DNA of 39,357 nucleotides from a virus, in IMG/VR virus record IMGVR_UViG_3300025312_000138, positions 1 to 39,357 of that record; one strand, 5' to 3'. Positions 17,244 to 23,930 of the stretch are shown here, piece after piece. Numbering within the stretch: the stretch's first letter is position 1; each line of letters opens with the position of its first letter. A program made the translations under genes and the position numbers. Under the pieces are notes generated by a model, which ran no database searches, was not told the DNA's origin, and saw only the letters and a program-made list of their open reading frames with translations.

Positions 17244-19397
17244 TTATCTCACCGCTAATAGTTGAATAGTAAGAGTATTTCCTGCCCCAACAGTTACTAC
17301 ATTATATCGCATATACTTTGAAGGAACATCGCTTGTGCTAATATATACTGGTTCAGTTGTAAGATCGGTTATCTGTGCAACCTGAACAAAGATTGTTCCA
17401 TCGAATGATGCTTCAACCCGAACATCCACTGTGTTAGTTGCTCCTGCTGTTCTATCTACAATCATCGCAAGTTTACTCATTGGAGTTGTAGTCATATTAA
17501 CTGCTGTTCCAGCAGCATTAGTTGTGATACCAGTAGTAGACTGACTGAATGACATTCTTACTCTATTTATTGTAGTTGATCCATCAGTATTATCTATTTC
17601 ATAAGAACCTATTACTCTATTTCCGTTTGGATTATCAGAACTAAATCCTTGAAGTCTTTGCCATTGTGATCCAGAACTATCAAAAAGCATAAGTGCTGAT
17701 ATGGTATTAATACTTATTGCAAAATTAGTATTCGCAAAGGTATCACTTGGGGTATCATCTGCACCTGTTACTCTTAAACTTCCATTTGAACTTATTCTTA
17801 CTCTATCCCATGTAGCCCCGTCATAACCATAAACTCCAGTCCCTAATAATCCTACTAAAGCGTTATCCCCTACTTCCACCGTTCTTAATCTATCGAAATT
17901 TGTGCCATCAAATCCATACATTGCAGTAGCAGGAATATCAGTAGAACCTACAAAACCATCGCCTGAAGCAAGTCTTGCAGGTCTCCAAGACCCTGCGCCA
18001 TCACTATAATGAACGCCATCAGCTAATACTCCATCATTGCCAGTGCCTACACCTAACGCTGCCCCATCTGTTCTAGCAAATCTTACGTTATTATAATTAC
18101 CCGCTACCTGGTCATAAGCATACATAGCTGTTTGGGTTTTTGTTGATCCAAGAGCAAAAGTGGCAGTAGAAATATCATCACCAAAAGCCCCTGATCTGAT
18201 TCTATCCCACGTAGTTCCATTGAATACTAAAAGAAAATCGGCTGTAGATAATTGAACAAAATTGTTGCTATTACCATCTGCTCCAAAATTGCCTGCGTGT
18301 AATCTAACCCATGTTGATCCTACTGATTCTGGCCCACCTGCCCATGCGTAAAGACCTTCTGCTAAAATTCCGTTAGTAGCAGTAGCCCCTACATCAGTTG
18401 TCTTTAATCTGTCCCAAGTAGCTCCATCCCATCCCATCAAGAATGATTGTGAAGGAACTGCATTCACAGGATTAGCAAAATTGTCTGAGGGAGTATTTGC
18501 TCCTGTTGCGGTAACAGTCCCATCAATTGTAAGACTTCCCCCATTATCATCAACTGATAAAACCCCTGTGCTATCATTGGCTATAGTAACTCGTAGAGCA
18601 GTAGCTTCCACCCCTCCCCCGACTACTGAAAGAGTAGAGTTGTCTACTGTAAGACTGCCTCCGCCATCTCCTACGATTTGAGTATCTGCGGGTTTAGTTC
18701 TTGTAGATAAAGCTACATCAATATTGTCTGTTTTAGCTTTTATCAAAGCAAGTGTCGCTTCTGTTGATATCGTAGATAGTGCTACATTAAGATTATCTGT
18801 ATTAGTTTTAATAAGAGCTAATGTTGTTTCTGTAGAAGCACCTGTTGGGAGCGGTAAACTTGCAGCATCAATTGTGATACTATTCCCACCATCTTGTATA
18901 AAAATACCGCTTGCATTTCCTCTCATTGCGAATGCTGTACCTGGGATAGTATCAGTAACCATCAGAAGTGTCCCCTGACTAGTTGTATCTATCACATCCC
19001 CATCGTCAAATTCTGTTCCTCCACCACCCCCGCCACCAGTAATAACATCTACTTGAAGTCTACCAGCATTAGCAACACTAACTCTATCCCATGTTGCGCC
19101 ATTCCATCCCAGTAAAAAACTACCTACACTTGGTATAGTAGGATTGGCTGTACCATCAGCTAATGCAACAGCAACAGGAAGTTCTGTATCAACTATCAAA
19201 TTGCCATTTGTATCTGTTTTAATTTTTCTATTAATTGTTCCATCAAAACCATAAACTAAAACATCATCATCAGCATTATCTAAATCTACAGATAATGTTG
19301 CTATTCCACCAACAATATTTACATCTTGTGTGCCAGAAGGAATATTTCTAACTATCTCGCCACTATCGGCTGCTTCTGGATTACTTTTTCGTCTCAT
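17244..19397 (-). CDS. Large repeat-containing fiber protein
   Basis: A 717-residue low-complexity fiber-type protein. Repeats of about 45-60 residues carry the core (Y/W/F)-(D/N)-G-x-x-W-D-R-(V/L/I): for example 'LLGWNGATWDRV', 'LMGWDGATWDRL', 'LVFNGTTWDRI', 'MYGFDGTNFDRL', 'VYGYDGATWDRV' and a looser 'MLFDSSGSQWQRL'. A second element near residues 190-235 repeats 'TLALIK(T/A)(N/K)TDN(L/I)(N/D)VALST', a trimeric coiled-coil-like spacer. The C-terminus (residues about 620-717) is a separate beta-sandwich. These features fit a trimeric head or tail fiber. The start overlaps the end of the terminase small-subunit candidate. Confidence 0.75.
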   Translation of the reverse strand: MRRKSNPEAADSGEIVRNIPSGTQDVNIVGGIATLSVDLDNADDDVLVYGFDGTINRKIKTDTNGNLIVDTELPVAVALADGTANPTIPSVGSFLLGWNGATWDRVSVANAGRLQVDVITGGGGGGGTEFDDGDVIDTTSQGTLLMVTDTIPGTAFAMRGNASGIFIQDGGNSITIDAASLPLPTGASTETTLALIKTNTDNLNVALSTISTEATLALIKAKTDNIDVALSTRTKPADTQIVGDGGGSLTVDNSTLSVVGGGVEATALRVTIANDSTGVLSVDDNGGSLTIDGTVTATGANTPSDNFANPVNAVPSQSFLMGWDGATWDRLKTTDVGATATNGILAEGLYAWAGGPESVGSTWVRLHAGNFGADGNSNNFVQLSTADFLLVFNGTTWDRIRSGAFGDDISTATFALGSTKTQTAMYAYDQVAGNYNNVRFARTDGAALGVGTGNDGVLADGVHYSDGAGSWRPARLASGDGFVGSTDIPATAMYGFDGTNFDRLRTVEVGDNALVGLLGTGVYGYDGATWDRVRISSNGSLRVTGADDTPSDTFANTNFAISINTISALMLFDSSGSQWQRLQGFSSDNPNGNRVIGSYEIDNTDGSTTINRVRMSFSQSTTGITTNAAGTAVNMTTTPMSKLAMIVDRTAGATNTVDVRVEASFDGTIFVQVAQITDLTTEPVYISTSDVPSKYMRYNVVTVGAGNTLTIQLLAVR

Positions 19398-20025
19398 TTA
19401 TTTCTTCAACTCCTTCAACATCTTTACTCAATTGTTCAACATCAATAACCTGTCCATCAATCTGTTTCATATTTTTATCTTGATTTATTCCACTGACTAA
19501 TTCAAGTAATTCTTTAGTCAATTCTTCTTCTTCTGGACTTTTATCAGTTTTAACTTTCAATTCAGCTATAAATCCAAAAATCTTTTCTCCTACATTTTTC
19601 CAATAATTAAATCTATCAGGATCATTACTATTCATCCGTTTAAGCCCTATTGATATCCATTCGCTCCGGTACTGCTCTATCCCTCTAAGAAAAGCCTTAT
19701 TCCACCATACTACAAACCCAGGATTACTGAGCCAATAATACCAACTATTTCTATTCAGTCCAGCAGCCCTGAACCATTCCCTGATAGAATCACCATGATC
19801 TAGGCTGAGTGCTATGGCCAAGATTTGTAATTGTGATACAGAAGGTATAAAACCAGGATGAATATCTTTTAAACTTTCAACATCTTTTTCACTAACAAGA
19901 ACAGGAAGATTATCAGGATTGTCTTTCAAGATGTTTCCAAACTTTGTTTCTCTATTTCTATTACGAGTGTTAAGACTCGCTTCCATAGCTTTTTTTCTTG
20001 TCTCTGGATTATTAAACCCGCCCAT
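19381..20025 (-). CDS. terS: Terminase small subunit candidate
   Basis: A 214-residue protein with a basic N-terminus (residues 1-30), a helix-turn-helix-like segment at 80-103 ('SIREWFRAAGLNRNSWYYWL' followed by 'SNPGF'), then 'VVWWNKAFLRGIEQYRSEWISIGLKRM', and an acidic C-terminus. 'AGLNR.SWYYWL..PGF..WW' is the pattern of several DNA-binding terminase small subunits. The acidic end could bind the large subunit. Unlike the common arrangement, 4.3 kb of fiber genes lie between it and the large subunit, so the call is based on motif more than on adjacency. Confidence 0.6.
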   Translation of the reverse strand: MGGFNNPETRKKAMEASLNTRNRNRETKFGNILKDNPDNLPVLVSEKDVESLKDIHPGFIPSVSQLQILAIALSLDHGDSIREWFRAAGLNRNSWYYWLSNPGFVVWWNKAFLRGIEQYRSEWISIGLKRMNSNDPDRFNYWKNVGEKIFGFIAELKVKTDKSPEEEELTKELLELVSGINQDKNMKQIDGQVIDVEQLSKDVEGVEEINETKK

Positions 20026-20486
20026 TATTTCCTCTTCAAAATATTTTTTACATGAACTCTTTTAATATAAAATTTAAAATCAAGTTTACAATATTCTGCT
20101 GTTAGGTTTACAATCTTGGTTATTTGCCATTTCTTAGCTTTCTTTGTGAAAAAAAATTCTAACCCAAGTATTTCTCTTTCATCCAGTTGTGGGAACAAGC
20201 TATGAAGTAATTCATGGATTAAAACTCCTGGTAATTCTGCCAATCTAATTCTTGGATCAATCAAAATCTCATCAGGTTTTCTATGTCCTTCATTATTCCT
20301 ACCAAGAACCCCCCCACATTTTGTGATATTAACTATAGGGCCAGATTTAATTACCTTGATCAATTCATTGAATAATTTTTGTGTGGTAAACTCTTTTTTT
20401 ATTTTATCAAATAAAATATTTGATTCAAATTTTTTAGTAGTAGCGTAAGGGATATCAAAAATATATCTATACAAAACCAACTCCAA
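20025..20486 (-). CDS. Small zinc metallopeptidase (HExxH), phage minigluzincin-like
   Basis: A 153-residue protein. Residues 91-95 are H-E-L-L-H with nearby acidic residues (FPQLDEREI, 98-106), giving the zinc-binding and catalytic site of a gluzincin. The preceding 'ILIDPRIRLAELPGVLI' is the usual edge strand plus active-site helix. There is no signal peptide. The first possible start is TTG 20486, since a stop directly precedes it. A second TTG at 20474 has a better GGAG site six bases away, so the true protein may be four residues shorter. Role unknown; it heads the late operon with a membrane protein and terminase. Confidence 0.75.
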   Translation of the reverse strand: MELVLYRYIFDIPYATTKKFESNILFDKIKKEFTTQKLFNELIKVIKSGPIVNITKCGGVLGRNNEGHRKPDEILIDPRIRLAELPGVLIHELLHSLFPQLDEREILGLEFFFTKKAKKWQITKIVNLTAEYCKLDFKFYIKRVHVKNILKRK

Positions 20487-20498
20487 TCATTTTTTATT

Positions 20499-20693
20499 TT
20501 ACCAATAAATAAACTTGATTAATGTAAGAATACCAGTAAGTAAATATAATACTGGATAGAATATAAATACGATCAATATAATATATAATATTAAATCAAT
20601 AAAATTAAAAGAATATATATTATTATATATATAACATAATTTATTATTTATTTTATTATTAATATAAAGAATTGTATTTAATATTATATGCAT
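20499..20693 (-). CDS. Small hydrophobic membrane protein
   Basis: A 64-residue protein, almost entirely Ile/Leu/Tyr/Asn, with a clear transmembrane helix at 31-60 (FIDLILYIILIVFIFYPVLY and beyond) and a weaker hydrophobic N-terminus. The DNA is extremely AT-rich. ATG 20693-20691 has a TAGGAGT ribosome-binding site. It is the first gene after the leftward promoter, whose leader would be about 77 bases. It might be an anti-host or holin-like protein; no specific family is seen. Confidence 0.6.
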   Translation of the reverse strand: MHIILNTILYINNKINNKLCYIYNNIYSFNFIDLILYIILIVFIFYPVLYLLTGILTLIKFIYW

Positions 20694-20776
20694 AAGAATA
20701 CTCCTAATAATATTATGTTATGTTATATGGAGGTTTTTTATATAGATAGAAAGGTATGATTAAAGTATATACTATA

Positions 20777-20806
20777 ATTATAACATATTGAAAGTGCCAA
20801 AGTCAA
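20777..20806 (-). promoter_or_regulatory. Leftward sigma70-type promoter for the structural block
   Basis: On the minus strand, TTGACT (20806-20801), an 18-bp spacer and TATAAT (20782-20777), with an extended -10 TG one base before it (TGTTATAAT). Predicted start is near 20770. It shares ACTTGACTTTGGC and ATATG-N-TATAATTA with two rightward promoters in the window. Two further TTGACT/CTGACT-like hexamers lie upstream at 20814-20819 and 20821-20826, 13 and 7 bp apart, possibly regulator half-sites. Confidence 0.8.
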
Positions 20807-20978
20807 GTATTTTAGTCAAAAGTCAGGATAAAAGTATCACAACCTTGTGGGATGTTATATTATTTTTAGTGTTGTAAAATTGCATAATATGTTCCTATGC
20901 AAAAGTATGTAGAAATTTCAGTCCCCAGTTCTACCTCCTCCCCCCCCATTGGGATGGGCTACCCTTGGGCAAGGGCAT

Positions 20979-20990
20979 TATAGCATAGCA
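20979..20990. repeat. Iteron-like 12-bp direct repeat, copy 1
   Basis: TATAGCATAGCA, exactly repeated at 21005-21016 and 21138-21149. Partial copies (CTATAGCGCTA at 20991-21001 and 'CTATAGTG' near 21190) lie between and after. The copies flank the DnaA boxes, as iterons do in replication origins. Confidence 0.7.
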
Positions 20991-21004
20991 CTATAGCGCT
21001 ACAC

Positions 21005-21016
21005 TATAGCATAGCA
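21005..21016. repeat. Iteron-like 12-bp direct repeat, copy 2
   Basis: TATAGCATAGCA immediately before the perfect DnaA box; 26 bp after copy 1 starts. Confidence 0.7.
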
Positions 21017-21020
21017 TAAG

Positions 21021-21040
21021 TTATCCACAGGTTATCAACA
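21021..21040 (+). promoter_or_regulatory. DnaA boxes in candidate origin
   Basis: TTATCCACA (21021-21029) is a perfect match to the bacterial DnaA box TTAT(A/C)CACA. Two bases later TTATCAACA (21032-21040) differs at one position. The same near-box TTATCAACA recurs at 21278-21286. Paired same-direction boxes 11 bp apart suggest host DnaA loads at the phage origin. Confidence 0.65.
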
Positions 21041-21137
21041 AGTAGTAGAATGTTATAGTAGCACACTACAATACCCCTGCTTGGGGACACACTTCCATCT
21101 ATTACACTATACTATTACATTCATTCAGTCTTAATAC

Positions 21138-21149
21138 TATAGCATAGCA
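21138..21149. repeat. Iteron-like 12-bp direct repeat, copy 3
   Basis: TATAGCATAGCA, 133 bp after copy 2 starts, followed by the related sequence TAGTATAGATAGCATTATA. Confidence 0.7.
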
Positions 21150-21364
21150 TAGTATAGATAGCATTATAAATGATGTAGTAATGTAATGTCTATAGTGTCA
21201 ATTATTGGCATAACATTGTGTACTTTACTTCTCATTTACTCAATATAACATGGTGTGTGATTATCACATCATTAATGTTATCAACATGTTGTATGTTAAA
21301 ATGTCATGGCACAGTCTATGCATTACTATGGGCGTATGAATCAAACAATAATGGGAGTATAACA

Positions 21365-21496
21365 ATGTATTTAACGCAAACAGAATTTAACTACATCTTA
21401 TCACAAGCTGAGTATCACAGCATATCTCTCGTTACATCACTTGAAGCGTATTTAAAGGAAGTTAATCAGATTGAAAACCAGATTGAATCACTATAA
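21365..21496 (+). CDS. Small hypothetical early protein
   Basis: A 43-residue protein from ATG 21365, which has a GGGAGT ribosome-binding site. An in-frame ATG at 21218 would add 49 residues of hydrophobic and Cys-containing sequence translated from the repeat/origin region with no ribosome-binding site, so I prefer the short form. The protein is polar and helical with an acidic, Gln/Glu-rich C-terminus. It is the first gene of the rightward block. No function recognised. Confidence 0.55.
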   Translation: MYLTQTEFNYILSQAEYHSISLVTSLEAYLKEVNQIENQIESL

Positions 21497-21513
21497 AAGA
21501 ATCGGAGGATAAA

Positions 21514-21663
21514 ATGAATATGTATATCCTAACATGCGAACGTTGTGGTGAAGATTTCAACGTACAATTTTCAGAATCAGACCTACTATGTCAAGGTTGT
21601 ATAGACTTGATTGAAAGTCGTGATAGTGAAATAGCAGCTAACCTAAACGATAGGAGAATATAA
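21514..21663 (+). CDS. Zinc-ribbon miniprotein (CxxC..CxxC)
   Basis: A 49-residue protein. C8-x2-C11 and C26-x2-C29 form a compact zinc ribbon (TCERCGEDF...LCQGCIDL), followed by a short acidic helix. The ribosome-binding site GGAGGAT is six bases before ATG. Four cysteines in so small a protein strongly suggest zinc binding. It may contact nucleic acid or a host protein such as RNA polymerase; that is speculative. Confidence 0.7.
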   Translation: MNMYILTCERCGEDFNVQFSESDLLCQGCIDLIESRDSEIAANLNDRRI

Positions 21664-21664
21664 A

Positions 21665-21862
21665 ATGACAAAAAAAGACTACATGAAATTGGCGGATGTT
21701 ATCGCAGATAGTATTTTCGATGTCAAAATTCATGGGGAATTAGATGGAGTGGCGTCTGTTTATGATAAACTGCTAACTTGCCTTGCGAATGATAACGCAA
21801 GATTTAATGAAAATGAATTTAGGGAATATGTTAGTAAACAGTTAAAAGAAAAGGGAATATAA
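21665..21862 (+). CDS. Small hypothetical early protein
   Basis: A 65-residue, mainly helical protein starting one base after the previous stop, with an AGGAG site inside that gene. Residues 5-45 form an amphipathic helix pair (KLADVIADSIFD, DGVASVYDKLLTCLA), then a charged helix ends 'KQLKEKGI'. Its TAA overlaps the next ATG. Not recognised. Confidence 0.65.
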   Translation: MTKKDYMKLADVIADSIFDVKIHGELDGVASVYDKLLTCLANDNARFNENEFREYVSKQLKEKGI

Positions 21863-22545
21863 TGAAGCTATTAAACATTGACAGTAATTATAAGACTGTC
21901 AAGGGACAAGCAAAGGGATATATGACAGCAATCCTTTACCTATCCCCTGCTAACACGAGCGGACATCAAGTATGCCCGTTCGCTAGTCCCGGGTGTATTG
22001 ATACGTGCTTGAATACTGCCGGACGTGGACAATTTAACAGTATTCAAGAGGCCCGTAAGCGAAAAACTGAATACTTCTTTAAAGACCGGGTAGGTTTTAT
22101 CAGTCAATTGAAACATGAGATTAAAAACTTTGAGAAGTACGCACACAAAAAGGGATTTATCCCTGTGGTAAGATTGAATGGAACCTCTGACCTAACAATA
22201 GAAACGTATGGGGTTATAGAAACATTCCCTGAGATACAATTCTATGACTATACGAAAAACTATCAAAGGATGGTTAAATTTCTTGATGGGGGACTGCCTG
22301 AAAACTATCACCTAACCTTTTCACGATCTGAAACTAATGAAATCCAGTCCCTAGACATTCTAAAAAGGCATGGGAATGTAGCAGTCTTATTTGAAAGTAT
22401 GCCTAACGAATGGCATGGATATGACGTGGTTAGTGGTGATGATAGCGATTTAAGGTTTTTAGATAAGGCAGGGACTATCATCGGATTAAAACCCAAAGGC
22501 AAGGCACGGAAGGATATTAGCGGTTTTGTGGTTAGAACAATATAA
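21862..22545 (+). CDS. GP88/DUF7227-like phage protein
   Basis: A 227-residue protein. The start 'MKLLNIDSNYKTVKGQAKGY', then 'LYLSPA', C38-P-x5-C45-x3-C49 and 'TAGRGQFNSIQEARKRKTEYFF' match by eye a phage/plasmid family usually annotated GP88 or DUF7227. Conserved 'VRLNGTSDLTIE' follows near residue 103. Biochemical role is not known to me. The three cysteines may bind metal or an Fe-S cluster. A 7-bp inverted repeat TTGACAG/CTGTCAA spaced by 11 lies in its first codons (21878-21902), related to the CTTGACA half-sites seen at promoters. Confidence 0.75.
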   Translation: MKLLNIDSNYKTVKGQAKGYMTAILYLSPANTSGHQVCPFASPGCIDTCLNTAGRGQFNSIQEARKRKTEYFFKDRVGFISQLKHEIKNFEKYAHKKGFIPVVRLNGTSDLTIETYGVIETFPEIQFYDYTKNYQRMVKFLDGGLPENYHLTFSRSETNEIQSLDILKRHGNVAVLFESMPNEWHGYDVVSGDDSDLRFLDKAGTIIGLKPKGKARKDISGFVVRTI

Positions 22546-22557
22546 AAGGATAAAACT

Positions 22558-22659
22558 ATGCACAAGCACAAAATAACATGGTATCACTTTTCAGAAATAA
22601 CATTAAAAGGAATATGTTTAATCTGTCAATGTATCTTTTACAAGGAAAGAGAGGGATAA
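22558..22659 (+). CDS. Tiny His/Cys-containing protein
   Basis: A 33-residue frame, ATG 22558, with an AAAGGAT ribosome-binding site. It begins MHKHKITWYHFSE and contains CLICQC in its second half. It is closely packed between two clear genes (12-base and 4-base gaps). His plus Cys could give one metal site. It is small enough to be doubtful, but spacing and ribosome-binding site are good. Confidence 0.5.
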   Translation: MHKHKITWYHFSEITLKGICLICQCIFYKEREG

Positions 22660-22663
22660 AATC

Positions 22664-22867
22664 ATGATGGGAATATACGGGTTTAAAACAAAAAAAGAAT
22701 TGAAACAAGCAATCGGGAAGGAACCTAGTTTTATAGAAACCAGTCTATTTGGGCCTGAATTTAAAGGTGATGGTAAATACGCTGTAGTGGGGCCTTGTCC
22801 TTATACTAAAAGGACATGGTATGCCACAATCATAGTTAAAAACGGATTGATAGACAAGGTAAGCTAA
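22664..22867 (+). CDS. Small hypothetical early protein
   Basis: A 67-residue protein; ATGATG gives two adjacent starts, with GAGAGGG upstream. The body is 'GFKTKKELKQAIG', then a strand region 'KYAVVGPCPYTKRTWYATII' and 'VKNGLIDKVS', suggesting a small alpha-beta fold in which the product is read off two C-terminal strands. The stop overlaps the start of the peptidase-like gene. Function unknown. Confidence 0.65.
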   Translation: MMGIYGFKTKKELKQAIGKEPSFIETSLFGPEFKGDGKYAVVGPCPYTKRTWYATIIVKNGLIDKVS

Positions 22868-23271
22868 TGCGACATATCAAACAAAAACCTAACCAATGCT
22901 GGTTGGCATCAATTTGTATGGTCGAAAATCTTGACTACAAACATTGGTCGAGATACTATCCTACAAAAAGAGGTAATATCTATACTGTCGAGTGGCAACA
23001 TAAACTGCTATCATCCCTTGCGGTATGGTATGATACCGAAAAATTTAGAGGGAAATATGGTAATACTCCATCGGATGATAGTCCTATAGATTTATCAGGG
23101 AAGGGTATAATAATAGTTGGTGATAGGTTCGGAAACCACGCTATAGCCTTTGAAAATGGGTTAATATACAATCCAAATCAAGACAAACCTTGCACCTGGA
23201 AAGAGTTCATGACGCATTCAAGAAGAATGGGGAGACGATGGCTTGTAAAAGATATTCAAAGGAAACCATAA
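22867..23271 (+). CDS. Cysteine-peptidase-like protein (papain/C39-type fold candidate)
   Basis: A 134-residue protein. 'QKPNQCWLASICMV' at 6-19 has the C39/papain-like signature with Cys11 at the start of a helix and Gln6 or Gln10 as an oxyanion residue. 'GNHAIAFENGLIYNPN' at 89-104 supplies His91 and Asn102 or Asn104 in the order expected for a catalytic triad. The intervening region is helical. It is cytoplasmic (no signal). Its position among early genes suggests it may process a host or phage protein, or act as a deubiquitinase/transglutaminase-like enzyme. Activity is inferred from motif order only. Confidence 0.6.
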   Translation: MRHIKQKPNQCWLASICMVENLDYKHWSRYYPTKRGNIYTVEWQHKLLSSLAVWYDTEKFRGKYGNTPSDDSPIDLSGKGIIIVGDRFGNHAIAFENGLIYNPNQDKPCTWKEFMTHSRRMGRRWLVKDIQRKP

Positions 23272-23291
23272 GGGAACCTTAAGGAAAACTA

Positions 23292-23480
23292 ATGCGATAC
23301 CGTGATCTCGAAAAATTGCTTGTCAATCGTGGGTGTGAGATTAGATATTGTAAAGGTTCGCATGTCATGGTTAAATATCAATCCTTGACATTCACCTTGA
23401 CAAGACATAACTCTCATGATATAATCCAAAGTAAAGAATTAAACAGACTGGTCAGAGCTAATCTGATAGAAAGAGAATAA
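23292..23480 (+). CDS. HicA-like mRNA interferase (dsRBD-fold toxin)
   Basis: A 62-residue protein of normal HicA length. It begins 'MRYRDLEKLLVNRGCEIRYC' and continues 'KGSHVMVKY', where His24 in G-S-H is the catalytic histidine of HicA/YcfA toxins. 'LTFTLTRHNSHDIIQSKELN' then corresponds to the strand-helix end. HicA cleaves mRNA and normally has a HicB antitoxin gene next to it; none is seen here. A consensus promoter lies inside the gene. It may act as a host-mRNA decay factor early in infection (inference). Confidence 0.7.
   Translation: MRYRDLEKLLVNRGCEIRYCKGSHVMVKYQSLTFTLTRHNSHDIIQSKELNRLVRANLIERE
23397..23425 (+). promoter_or_regulatory. Consensus promoter inside the hicA-like gene
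   Basis: TTGACA (23397-23402), a 17-bp spacer and TATAAT (23420-23425), with extended -10 TG (TGATATAAT). Both hexamers are perfect sigma70 consensus. A second TTGACA lies 13 bp upstream (23384-23389), the same spacing as the doubled TTGACT at the leftward promoter. The transcript would start near 23432 and serve the gene at 23482 onward. Confidence 0.6.
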
Positions 23481-23481
23481 G

Positions 23482-23790
23482 ATGTATAAGGAAATAGGAT
23501 TAAAAGTATTCAACAAAAAAACTGCGGAAGAGTGCAGAGTATTTCAAGGAACAGCAAGGGAAAGATGGAGCAAGCCAGGGGATTTTCTATTAGAACATCA
23601 AAAGAAAGGTAACTTTAAAGTTTTTGTTACTTGGTCGTTTTTATGCGACAGCAGTTTTTTCACAAGAGTGATAGATTTTCTTGACTGGGAATTAAAATGT
23701 CCCTATTGTGGAACGTGGTACACTTTCGAGTATTTTAAACAGTTACACACGATATGCGATCTATGTTTTAAAACTGGGAGGTTAGGATAA
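23482..23790 (+). CDS. Zinc-ribbon protein
   Basis: A 102-residue protein. The C-terminal third has C73-P-Y-C76-G and C92-D-L-C95, a zinc ribbon (KCPYCGTWYTF...ICDLCFKTG). The N-terminal 70 residues are mixed alpha-beta with several aromatic residues and no known signature. It follows directly on the hicA-like gene (1-base gap) and has its own internal promoter upstream. A nucleic-acid or protein-binding role is likely; no specific function seen. Confidence 0.65.
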   Translation: MYKEIGLKVFNKKTAEECRVFQGTARERWSKPGDFLLEHQKKGNFKVFVTWSFLCDSSFFTRVIDFLDWELKCPYCGTWYTFEYFKQLHTICDLCFKTGRLG

Positions 23791-23791
23791 A

Positions 23792-23923
23792 ATGAAAGTA
23801 TCTGATTTGTATTTCATCATGGAAGTATTCGTATGCAGATTGTGTTTGCTCAACTTTGATTATGTAACAGACTTTGAAGATCACCTTAGAAATAAACACG
23901 AAGTAAAAAACTTAGAAAGATAG
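23792..23923 (+). CDS. Single C2H2-type zinc finger miniprotein
   Basis: A 43-residue protein. 'CRLCLLNFDYVTDFEDHLRN' followed by K-H gives C15-x2-C18-x12-H31-x4-H36 with the central Phe/Tyr and the hydrophobic residue before the first His, a classical C2H2 finger pattern. Short acidic and basic flanks. The ribosome-binding site is GGAT/TAGGATA just before ATG. C2H2 fingers are uncommon in phages but occur as small DNA-binding proteins. Confidence 0.6.
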   Translation: MKVSDLYFIMEVFVCRLCLLNFDYVTDFEDHLRNKHEVKNLER

Positions 23924-23930
23924 GTGAAAA

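Larger units (their letters stand above)
20694..21364. other. Divergent intergenic region with candidate replication origin
   Basis: No gene is supported in these 671 bases. They hold the leftward promoter, a GC-rich patch with eight Cs (20940-20947) and a hairpin CCCTT-GGGC-AAGGG (20962-20975), three 12-bp direct repeats, a perfect DnaA box and two near-matches, and a small dyad TGTGAT-T-ATCACA (21256-21268). I could not identify a convincing rightward promoter; TGCATAATAT at 20881-20890 is an isolated extended -10-like sequence. Repeats plus DnaA boxes between divergent operons fit an origin of replication. Confidence 0.6.

Noticed and set aside
21256-21268. CRP-like site TGTGAT-T-ATCACA
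   Set aside because: Spacing between half-sites is three rather than six bases, so it is not a CRP site; noted only as a small dyad.
21218-21364. Upstream extension of the first rightward gene
   Set aside because: No ribosome-binding site, product comes from origin-region sequence, while ATG 21365 has GGGAGT.
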